From Candidatus Cloacimonadota bacterium (GTDB lineage Bacteria > Cloacimonadota > Cloacimonadia > Cloacimonadales > TCS61), in the NCBI GenBank assembly GCA_021157645.1, contig JAGGWC010000053.1, positions 1 through 11,384 on the forward strand: 11,384 nucleotides of DNA, in the 5' to 3' direction. Positions 1 through 6,724 of the stretch are shown piece by piece (position 1 is the first letter of the stretch; each line of letters begins with the position of its first letter). Position numbers and translations under genes: made by a program. The notes below the pieces were generated by a model. It saw nothing but the letters and a program-made list of their open reading frames with translations. It was not told where the DNA came from and did not search any database.

Positions 1-2
1 TA

Positions 3-608
3 AGTTGTCAAGATTGTAATGATACAATTAATCACAAAAGCAGTGCTCTTGTCGCTTGGGTACCCAAGAATGTTCAGGCAGCTATTTCCGCAAACAGTAG
101 TATTGAAGTAACTGGCCACGCAACTGTTATCGGTAACATTATTCAAAACAGTGATCCCCCATTATCTTTTGAAGAAGTGTTTAACGGAATTACAAAAGAA
201 CTGATGGAAACAACTATGGCTGATATTGTTTTAACTAATCCAGGAAACAATCCTCCCTGCCTGGATAGTCTGGGTATAATTTGGATTAATGGTAATTTGA
301 AGGTAACTAATGATGGTTGGGATGAAAGTGGGATACTTGTAGTTAATGGTGATGCAACTTTTCAAGGCGGTTCTTTTAGTGGAATAATGTGGATTATCGG
401 AGATTTATACATCAACGGTAATAATGGTTTTGAGGGAGCAATTTATGTTGAAGGTGGAATTGATATAGAGGGAGACCCTCTTATCGTTTCTGGCAACAGT
501 GAGACCATTTTTGATTTAGGTGCAATAAAAGCTGCATTTGCTGCAATTGGTCTGGGAATAGATTATGAACTCAAAATTGTTAGTTTGTTTGAAGATTATG
601 ATCTATAA
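3..608 (+). CDS. PilX-like pilus accessory protein, C-terminal part (5' partial)
   Basis: The frame is open from the first bases of the window to the TAA at 606-608, giving 201 visible residues. The GTG at 177 is internal, because the frame continues upstream without a stop. The visible part has two cysteines near the start (CQDC) and then a run of short beta-strand repeats of the type 'IIWINGNLKV', 'GILVVNGDATFQGG', 'IMWIIGDLYINGN', 'AIYVEGG'. This alternation of Gly/Asn turns and hydrophobic strands is what I know from the C-terminal domain of PilX-type, polymer-like pilus-assembly accessory proteins, which are exported and carry a prepilin-like N-terminus. That N-terminus would lie outside the window, so it cannot be checked. 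The gene lies 19 nt upstream of a sensor kinase and on the same strand as the pilus genes further on, which supports a role in the pilus or pseudopilus. The family call is by pattern only. Confidence 0.6.
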   Translation, partial: SCQDCNDTINHKSSALVAWVPKNVQAAISANSSIEVTGHATVIGNIIQNSDPPLSFEEVFNGITKELMETTMADIVLTNPGNNPPCLDSLGIIWINGNLKVTNDGWDESGILVVNGDATFQGGSFSGIMWIIGDLYINGNNGFEGAIYVEGGIDIEGDPLIVSGNSETIFDLGAIKAAFAAIGLGIDYELKIVSLFEDYDL

Positions 609-627
609 AAAATAATTTGGAGATAAA

Positions 628-1530
628 ATGAATGAGAATAACTCTATTAATCACGAAATAGAAACCTATAAATGGTGGTCAAAAATACGCTGGTTTATTG
701 TAATAATACTATTTGCTATTGGTACATTGCGCATTACTCAGATGGATCAAACTTATCCAATAATTGTTTTTTTTATTACATTTTTAGGAATATGTATTTT
801 AAATGTTTTATTCCATCTCCAAATCGTAAAGACAAATGTTCTTTTTATTACTTTGCAAATAATATTTGATATTTTATTCGCTACTGTCGTAGTTCATTTT
901 ACTGGAGGACTTGAAAGTTATTTTGTATGGATATATCTACTTGCTGTTATTACTGCAAGTATTGCTATTGAAAATTCTGGAGGTATTCTTGCTGCAATGA
1001 TAGGCAGCATGTCTTTGTTGGTACTTATTTTAATGTATAACTTTGGCGGATTAATTCCAATTGATGGGAATCAATTTGTTGCAGATGTTCCGACTCAAAC
1101 CATTTTCTTCATTTCATACACCGCTCTCTTCGCTGGTATAGCCCTCATTTCGAGCTTTATAGGTAAAATATTAAAACAGTATTCTACATCTACAAAAAGA
1201 TATACAGAGTTTTTGGCTAGTCAGGAAACTGAGCTTTCTGAAAAAGAGAAAAAATTGCTGAAAAATAAAGAACTTATAATTAAATATCAGGAAGTTGTGC
1301 ATGAATCTGCAAAAATTTCTGGTTTGGATCACGATCTAAACAATCCTCTCACCATAATTTCTCTCTCTATACGCAGGATAATTAATGCTGCTCATAAATA
1401 TAACGATGAAAAATTAGAAAAATCCGGTGACCAAATGACCGAAGCAATAAATAAAATTAATGAGATATTATTAGCATTTAATAAATTAAAGACTCTGGGC
1501 CTTATCCAAGAAGAACGCAATAAACAATAA
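628..1530 (+). CDS. PilS-like membrane sensor histidine kinase lacking the ATPase domain
   Basis: A 300-residue inner-membrane protein starting at ATG 628, behind a TTGGAGA ribosome site. Six hydrophobic segments can be read at about 21-37, 43-63, 69-90, 96-114, 117-137 and 157-178. The stretch HFTGGLESYFVWIYLLAV (90-107) is typical of the membrane sensor region of PilS/RegB-type kinases. A charged helix (about 185-225) leads to a HisKA H-box, GLDHDLNNPLTII, with the candidate phospho-acceptor His235, and then the second dimerisation helix (265-287). The protein then ends. The N, G1, F and G2 boxes of the HATPase domain are absent, and the regulator gene starts 9 nt after the stop, so there is no room for a lost domain. 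It could be a dimerising phosphotransfer protein fed by another kinase, or a scaffold. The partner is probably the adjacent regulator. Sensor-kinase origin is clear; catalytic activity is doubtful. Confidence 0.8.
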   Translation: MNENNSINHEIETYKWWSKIRWFIVIILFAIGTLRITQMDQTYPIIVFFITFLGICILNVLFHLQIVKTNVLFITLQIIFDILFATVVVHFTGGLESYFVWIYLLAVITASIAIENSGGILAAMIGSMSLLVLILMYNFGGLIPIDGNQFVADVPTQTIFFISYTALFAGIALISSFIGKILKQYSTSTKRYTEFLASQETELSEKEKKLLKNKELIIKYQEVVHESAKISGLDHDLNNPLTIISLSIRRIINAAHKYNDEKLEKSGDQMTEAINKINEILLAFNKLKTLGLIQEERNKQ

Positions 1531-1539
1531 GGATATATT

Positions 1540-2385
1540 ATGAAAAAGCATATTTTAATAGTTGATGATGAACAGACAATTCGAGAATTATGTAAAGAAC
1601 TTCTTCAAGATGAAGGTTATAAAGTAACCCTTGCTGTGGATGGGCAAGATGCCCTTGATAAAATGGATTACGAAATATTTGATCTATTTCTATTAGATAT
1701 GGCAATGCCGCGGTTAGGTGGATTAGAACTTATGAGAATGGTCAAAATAAAGCAACCACTTGCTGTAATAGTGATCCTGACAGGTTTCTCCAGTATTGAT
1801 GGAGCGGTACAAGCTGTACATGCTGGCGCATTTCAATATCTTTCTAAACCAATCAATTCAGAAAAACTCTTTGAAGTTGTAAAAGCTGGATGCAAACATT
1901 CAGAAGACCTCTATGGACCGTTACAAAAAGCTTTTGAACCAGAAACAGATGCCATCCAAAAAGATGAACCCATCATGCTTCATGGATTTTCTCCTGAAGA
2001 TAAAACCGAATTTATTAATTTAGGAAGAATAAAAAATTATGAGATAGGTGATGCAATTCCATTTGGTAATGATGATTCCAATTCGATTATTATTATTGAT
2101 AGTGGTGAAGTCTCTGTTTGGCTTAGTAATACTATCATCGATTATTTACAAAAATTAGATTCTATAGGAGAGGAAAGCATTATTCTTTCAGGATCTACGG
2201 ATATTTCATTGCGTGCAGAAACAGCTGTAAAACTAAGACATTTCAGCAGAAAAAAAATATTAGATTTCTTTGCTTATAAAGGTGATAAATTGCTGAAACG
2301 TTTCATGATCAATCTTTTAAATAGCACTTTTTTCAAATGGCGAAAAGCTGCTCAAAGAATCATTATGTTAAAACTTGTTTCTTGA
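1540..2385 (+). CDS. Response regulator: receiver domain plus cyclic-nucleotide-binding-like domain
   Basis: A 281-residue cytoplasmic protein. Its AAGGA ribosome site overlaps the stop codon of the kinase gene, so the two are probably co-translated. Residues 1-118 are a complete receiver of the NtrC style: acidic pocket Asp9/Asp10, phospho-acceptor Asp53 in LLDMAMP, Thr81 in ILTGFSS and Lys103 in LSKP. After a linker (about 119-148), residues 155-245 read as a CAP/cNMP-binding beta-roll: 'IIIIDSGEVSVW', then 'LDSIGEESIILSG' and 'LRAETAVKL'. Gly210, Glu211, Arg225 and Ala226 match the phosphate-binding cassette (G-E ... R-A) of cyclic-nucleotide-binding domains. The last 35 residues are helical and basic, with no recognisable helix-turn-helix or catalytic domain, so the output is probably protein-protein. 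I infer that it joins a phosphorylation signal to a nucleotide signal and acts on the pilus genes downstream. The ligand is unknown. Confidence 0.85.
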   Translation: MKKHILIVDDEQTIRELCKELLQDEGYKVTLAVDGQDALDKMDYEIFDLFLLDMAMPRLGGLELMRMVKIKQPLAVIVILTGFSSIDGAVQAVHAGAFQYLSKPINSEKLFEVVKAGCKHSEDLYGPLQKAFEPETDAIQKDEPIMLHGFSPEDKTEFINLGRIKNYEIGDAIPFGNDDSNSIIIIDSGEVSVWLSNTIIDYLQKLDSIGEESIILSGSTDISLRAETAVKLRHFSRKKILDFFAYKGDKLLKRFMINLLNSTFFKWRKAAQRIIMLKLVS

Positions 2386-2412
2386 GATAGACTCCAGCAG
2401 AGTTAAATATTC

Positions 2413-2441
2413 TTGACATCATAATGAAAAAATGCACTTAT
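2413..2441 (+). promoter_or_regulatory. Candidate sigma-70-type promoter for the pilus assembly genes
   Basis: The 96-nt gap between the regulator and the ATPase gene holds a perfect TTGACA at 2413-2418. Seventeen nt further is ACTTAT at 2436-2441, about 40 nt before the ATG at 2482. The -10 match is poor against the E. coli consensus, but a similar ACT-containing hexamer at the same distance follows the TTCTTGACA/CTCTTGACA boxes near 9572 and 10097. A five-base dyad (AATGC 2431-2435 / GCATT 2444-2448) brackets the -10. A TATAAT at 2448-2453 is an alternative -10, but it lacks a good -35. The ATPase gene therefore seems able to start its own transcript rather than relying only on the kinase/regulator operon. 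Confidence 0.4.
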
Positions 2442-2481
2442 TGGCATTATAATAAATAGTTTAGTAGATTATGGGGATTTT

Positions 2482-3699
2482 ATGAATTTATCATTTTTAT
2501 CTGAGATGCAAGTTACACTAAGCGAGTATATCACAGGTAAACAAAGATTTCAGAATATCAATAAAATGATTATGTTCAATTCTGCATGGAAAGAAGAAGC
2601 TTTTGAATGTTTACGAGATCTTATGATTCATATGCGAGAAATTAAAGCTTCTGATATAGATATTGGCGGACCGGGATCAAAAAATAAAATTTGGTTCAGG
2701 GTTTATGGTATCAAAAAACCTTCTGATGATCTACCCAGTTTCAAACAAGATGAAATTACTGCTATTTTGTTAAGTATTTTAACTGATGACCAAAAAGTAA
2801 TGTTATTTAATAATAAGAATGTTGATATTTCATTAGGATTAGTTCTTAAAAAAGGAGAACGACCAAATCGCTTTCGTGGCGATATTTATTATGAGAGCAA
2901 TACTTTAGCTGCAAATTTTCGTAGAGTTAATCAAGAAATTTTTAGTATGGAACAATTAGATTTCCCTGAAATAATCGAAAAACGATTCAATCTTAATTTT
3001 GAAAAATCCGGACTGTTCCTTGTAACAGGGATTACTGGTTCGGGTAAAAGCAGTACTTTAGATTCCATTGTAGACATGAACAATAGGACAAATCAAGCTC
3101 ATATTGTGATAATTGGAAACCCTATTGAATACATACATCAATCCATTAAATCAATAGTAAGACATAGAGAAGTCGGTGAAGATGTAACAACTTTTCAAGA
3201 AGGAACTATTCAAGCATTGAGACAAGATCCTGATATCATTGTTGTTGGAGAGATGCGTGATCCAGGGACAATTGCAACAGTTTTGGAAGCAACTGATAGT
3301 GGACATAAGGTTTTCTCTACATTACATACAAGCTCTGCGATAGACAGCCTCCACCGTATTGTTGCTGAATTTCCACCTATTGAACAAGAGCGTGTGAGAT
3401 ACAGGTTGGCAGATACATTAAAAGTAATTGTCTCGCAAAAGCTTGTTCCAGATAAATTTGGCAAACTTGTTATGATTAAAGAAGTACTCTCTGTAAATTC
3501 ATCAGTCCAAGCTGCCATTAAAAATAACAATCTTGGTGAGATATATCAAATGATAACTGAAGGTAAGAAAAGTGGAATGTTAACATTGGAACAAGATCTT
3601 TTTACATTTTATAAAAAAGGTATTATTATGAAGGAAGTAGCTATGAATTATGCAAATAATAAGAAACGTATAACCCAATTGTTAGCCTATTCTGCTTGA
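2482..3699 (+). CDS. PilT-like type IV pilus / type II secretion ATPase with an altered Asp box
   Basis: A 405-residue member of the secretion-ATPase superfamily, preceded by GGGGA 5 nt before the ATG. Residues 38-150 form the N2-like domain with the PilT hallmark 'KASDIDIGG' (55-63). Residues 160-335 are the RecA-like motor: Walker A GITGSGKS (183-190, Lys189), Walker B region 'DPDIIVVGEMRD' (249-260, Glu257) and His box 'SGHKVFSTLHT' (273-283). GEMRD is the PilT style of Walker B, and the tetracysteine zinc site of many GspE/PilB proteins is absent, so a retraction-type motor is the best call. The Asp box, normally like IEDPIEY, reads IIGNPIEY (210-217), so its two leading acidic residues are Gly and Asn. 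The expected role is ATP-driven pilin removal or powering of the complex encoded downstream. A PilB-like role in a minimal system is not excluded. Confidence 0.88.
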   Translation: MNLSFLSEMQVTLSEYITGKQRFQNINKMIMFNSAWKEEAFECLRDLMIHMREIKASDIDIGGPGSKNKIWFRVYGIKKPSDDLPSFKQDEITAILLSILTDDQKVMLFNNKNVDISLGLVLKKGERPNRFRGDIYYESNTLAANFRRVNQEIFSMEQLDFPEIIEKRFNLNFEKSGLFLVTGITGSGKSSTLDSIVDMNNRTNQAHIVIIGNPIEYIHQSIKSIVRHREVGEDVTTFQEGTIQALRQDPDIIVVGEMRDPGTIATVLEATDSGHKVFSTLHTSSAIDSLHRIVAEFPPIEQERVRYRLADTLKVIVSQKLVPDKFGKLVMIKEVLSVNSSVQAAIKNNNLGEIYQMITEGKKSGMLTLEQDLFTFYKKGIIMKEVAMNYANNKKRITQLLAYSA

Positions 3700-3702
3700 G
3701 AG
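3698..3702 (+). promoter_or_regulatory. Ribosome binding site that fixes the start of the PilM-PilN fusion
   Basis: GAGAG at 3698-3702 overlaps the TGA stop of the ATPase gene and lies 8 nt before the ATG at 3711. It supports ATG 3711 over the in-frame TTG at 3696, which would lie inside the end of the ATPase gene and add only five residues. Placement over the upstream stop suggests translational coupling. Confidence 0.6.
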
Positions 3703-3710
3703 ATAAAATT

Positions 3711-5840
3711 ATGGCTAAAAATAAAAAGAAACTAGCATTTGGAATATTTAGAGATGGGCTGAAAATAAAAATTGCACAGCTTACTCTAGAAAATGGTATA
3801 ATAACGATACAAAGACTGGAAGAAACTACTTTATCTTCTGCCCTATCTATTAAGGAATCGGAAGAGAACGGGGAAACAGTTCTTCCTTTAGGACAACAAG
3901 AGAATGAGATTATTATCCCAGAATTATCTGATGGTGAAGAAAAAGCATTTTCACTACCTGAAATTTCTGACCTTGATGGTAGTGATAATTTCGATAATTC
4001 TCCAACAGACAGTATTTTACCAGGTTTACAAGAACTGCAAAATTTCCTCCAGGAATTTCCTCTCGAAAGAGGAAAAATATCTTTCAATGCAGATAATGAT
4101 CAGATTTCATATTTTCTATTTGATTCTTCTTTTGGAACGAAAAATCTCCGTAATCGACTTCTAAACGAATTGTTATCAAAAAAAGAAATAAAAGCTAAAA
4201 ACTATAGTTTCGATTTTATTCTAAATCCTGATAAATCTGGGCTTGCTTTTGTACATAAAGGTAATTTCAATATTTTCCATGCATTAAGAGATATAAATTT
4301 GAATCTTTCTAAGAAAAGATATTTTTATAGTTATATCGATACTAATGAAATATCATTGATTAACATTGTTAATCATAATTACGATTTTTCTGAAGATGAT
4401 TATGTACTGATTTTATATATAGGATTTGATTACAAGATTGGTATAATTTTGAAAAACGGTATGTATGTCAGGTCATTCCCTATTATAGTTCCTGATACTG
4501 ATGAAGTGTCTATAAGAGAGACTATCTATTCAAAAATTCTTCTTGAACAAGATACTTTTAATATCACAATTAACAATATTCTTTTTGCAGGTGATCATAT
4601 TACCGATGAAGATTTAAAATATTTCCGTTCTGTTGCTCAAAAAAATGATAATATAACAAGACTCGATCATAAGCAGTTGACTGTTCAAAAAGGAATGGAA
4701 AATGAGATCACACTTGAGGAAATTGCCAAATATGCTATTCCAATTGAATTAGCATATAAAACTTTAGATGTAAAGAAAAAGAATAGAAAAACTAATAACA
4801 CAAATCTATTACCGAACAAAGTAATTGAAAATCAGAAACATTTTAAAATTGTCTGGCACGGTTTTTTGGTTCTATTTGCCATTTTCTATTTTGCGTTTGC
4901 TGGAACTATTAAAAACCTCGAATTAAAACGAGATATTGTAAATTATGAGAAACAAAATTATCAGATCGAACAAGAATTCATAAAAAATACTGAACTTGTA
5001 AGAAAACTTAATGAAATTAAAGTTAAAATAAATAAACTCGAAGAAGACATGATTAAAGTAGAAGAAATCACAGGAAATAAAAATCAATGGAATTATATTC
5101 TTGATGTATTTTCCAAATCACTTAGTAAAAACAGATTGAGCTGGCTCAATAGTATATCAAGTACTGATCAGGGTTTTAAAATCGAAGGATACACAACAAA
5201 TCGGCATGCAATAATTGTTTTTTCTGAACTTTTCCCAGAAAGTAATATCACAAATATATCAATGAATGATGATGATGAAAACGAAATTACAATTTGGAAA
5301 TTTAATATTACCAGTAACTACCCTGATTATAAATCTTTAACATCTCCTGAAAAAGAAAAGAGTAACCTGGAAAAACCGGAAGAAAAAACAGAAACGGAAA
5401 AAATAACTATAGAAGAAGTTGTAGAAAAACCTGAGACAGTAATAATTACGGCAACTCCTGAAGAAATAAGCAAAAAATACAATACTATACTTTCATTGTA
5501 TTTTTCAGGAAAAATCGATGATGCATACAACCAATTCAGTGAATTTGTAAAAGATAATCCCCAGCACAAAATGGCATATAATGCAAAATATCTTATTGGT
5601 GAGTGTTTATACCATAAGAGTCGTTATGCTGAAGCAAAAAAAATCTTTGAAATGATTTATAAGCAAAACGGAAATAAAATACCAGATGCACTAATGATGC
5701 TAGGACATTGCAGTGTAAAAGAAAATGATCTTGAATCAGCAGTACAGTATTGGAACACTCTTATTAAGGAATATCCTGACAATAATTTATCAAAGATAGC
5801 ACAAAAAAAGATAATGGATATAAAAGGTATTGAAAAATGA
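3711..5840 (+). CDS. PilM-PilN-TPR fusion, type IV pilus inner-membrane platform protein
   Basis: A 709-residue protein carrying what are normally separate subunits. Residues 1-360 resemble PilM, the actin-like cytoplasmic component: an N-terminal strand pair (LAFGIFRDGLKIKIAQL) and a second phosphate-loop-like region 'YVLILYIGFDYKIGIILKNG' (231-250) followed by a strand ending in an Arg. A negatively charged insert fills about 48-105. Residues 364-370 contain TNLLPNK, matching the 'INLLP' N-terminus by which PilN docks on PilM. A single TM helix (381-399), a coiled coil (403-455) and a ferredoxin-like fold (460-533) follow, as in PilN. A Glu/Lys/Pro-rich linker (541-586) leads to about three TPR-like helix pairs (587-705), which should be periplasmic. 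The gene overlaps the next by ATGA. The glycines and acidic residues of the PilM nucleotide site are only partly kept. Domain assignment is by motif and order; PilN is the surest part. Confidence 0.8.
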   Translation: MAKNKKKLAFGIFRDGLKIKIAQLTLENGIITIQRLEETTLSSALSIKESEENGETVLPLGQQENEIIIPELSDGEEKAFSLPEISDLDGSDNFDNSPTDSILPGLQELQNFLQEFPLERGKISFNADNDQISYFLFDSSFGTKNLRNRLLNELLSKKEIKAKNYSFDFILNPDKSGLAFVHKGNFNIFHALRDINLNLSKKRYFYSYIDTNEISLINIVNHNYDFSEDDYVLILYIGFDYKIGIILKNGMYVRSFPIIVPDTDEVSIRETIYSKILLEQDTFNITINNILFAGDHITDEDLKYFRSVAQKNDNITRLDHKQLTVQKGMENEITLEEIAKYAIPIELAYKTLDVKKKNRKTNNTNLLPNKVIENQKHFKIVWHGFLVLFAIFYFAFAGTIKNLELKRDIVNYEKQNYQIEQEFIKNTELVRKLNEIKVKINKLEEDMIKVEEITGNKNQWNYILDVFSKSLSKNRLSWLNSISSTDQGFKIEGYTTNRHAIIVFSELFPESNITNISMNDDDENEITIWKFNITSNYPDYKSLTSPEKEKSNLEKPEEKTETEKITIEEVVEKPETVIITATPEEISKKYNTILSLYFSGKIDDAYNQFSEFVKDNPQHKMAYNAKYLIGECLYHKSRYAEAKKIFEMIYKQNGNKIPDALMMLGHCSVKENDLESAVQYWNTLIKEYPDNNLSKIAQKKIMDIKGIEK

Positions 5841-6724
5841 ATTATGCTTTAAGAAATACAGTTATTTTATCGATCTTGTTAGTTCTGGTAGTTCTAGGAT
5901 TTCTACTAGGAAATTCTGTTAGTGTTCGAAAACTCAATGATAGCAGAACGTTGTATGAGAATAATCAAAAAAAATTAGATGATCTGGTTGCTGCAAACCC
6001 CGATATGAATGATCGAGATATTTTTATTAAAAAATTAGAAGACCTTGAAATTAAAGCTCAAAGAGAAAGTAAACTTATACCCATTGAAGATAATCCAACA
6101 ATAACCTATAAATATCTGCTTGATATTTGTGATAACTTCTGCCAAGATTTTAAATTTAACTTTGTCTTTAATAATCTTTCTGTAAACGAAGATATCAATT
6201 TTAATAAATACACAATTACTGGGAATGTGCCAATACGTTCTTTATATTCATTTATTTATCAGTTTGAAAAACAATATATGCTATATATTATCGAGTCTAT
6301 AAAAATTGTTGAAGAGATGGAAGAAGGAGTTTTATCAAACAACGTTAATTTTACAATAGTTTTTAATGCATACTTTCAAGAATCAATCCATGAAATTGGT
6401 AAAATTCCATTTAGAAAATTGAAATATAAAAATTTAGAATACAGTCCCTTCTATTCTAGAATACATCTTCCTTTACCAGATGAACTGGAAAAAGGATTCT
6501 TAGATACTAGTTCTGCAGGAATAATTGGCTTATCTGCAAATAAAGTATTTATGAAAGACAAAACTGGCAAAGTACACAAACTTAAATTAGGTGATAGAGT
6601 GGCTTATGGAACTCTTAAATCAATCAATTGGAAAGAACATTATGCAGTATTTCAATTGAATGAAATTGGCATAATTAAAGATAGAAAGATTTATTTGAAT
6701 GAATTAAAAGAGGAATCAAAATGA
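5837..6724 (+). CDS. PilO-PilP fusion, periplasmic alignment protein
   Basis: A 295-residue protein whose ATG overlaps the stop of the PilM-PilN fusion (ATGA). A TM helix at 7-27 is followed by a coiled coil (about 30-75) and an alpha/beta region (85-182; 'YTITGNVPIRSLYSFIYQFE') of the PilO/GspM ferredoxin-like kind. After a linker with 'SPFYSR' (203-208), residues 220-290 form a small beta domain: 'KVFMKDKTGKVHKLKLGDRVAYGTLKSI' in outline, then 'KIYLNEL'. This is the PilP / GspC homology-region pattern that contacts the secretin. PilP is usually a separate lipoprotein. Here it would be tethered to the inner membrane through PilO, which is closer to the GspC layout of type II secretion. Role: dimer with the PilN domain upstream and bridge to the secretin encoded next. 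Confidence 0.75.
   Translation: MNYALRNTVILSILLVLVVLGFLLGNSVSVRKLNDSRTLYENNQKKLDDLVAANPDMNDRDIFIKKLEDLEIKAQRESKLIPIEDNPTITYKYLLDICDNFCQDFKFNFVFNNLSVNEDINFNKYTITGNVPIRSLYSFIYQFEKQYMLYIIESIKIVEEMEEGVLSNNVNFTIVFNAYFQESIHEIGKIPFRKLKYKNLEYSPFYSRIHLPLPDELEKGFLDTSSAGIIGLSANKVFMKDKTGKVHKLKLGDRVAYGTLKSINWKEHYAVFQLNEIGIIKDRKIYLNELKEESK

Noticed and set aside
672..869. Open frame inside the sensor kinase gene, + strand
   Set aside because: Wholly inside a well-supported gene in another frame; low-complexity Tyr/Asn/Cys-rich product.
2441..2460. Sigma-54-like TTGGCA ahead of the ATPase gene (expected if an NtrC/PilR-like regulator controlled it)
   Set aside because: No GC/TGC element at the required distance, and the adjacent regulator lacks an AAA+ sigma-54 activation domain.
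3210..3530. Open frame on the - strand across the ATPase gene
   Set aside because: Antisense of the Walker B/His box region; product has no recognisable motif.
3641..4087. 148-residue open frame on the - strand
   Set aside because: Antisense of the end of the ATPase gene and the start of the PilM-PilN fusion; Ser-rich product typical of a shadow frame.
3904..4164. Open frame on the + strand inside the PilM-PilN gene
   Set aside because: Shadow frame of a longer gene with clear domain structure.
5327..5569. Open frame on the - strand inside the PilM-PilN-TPR gene
   Set aside because: Antisense of the Glu/Lys-rich linker; Ser/Val-rich product is a composition effect.
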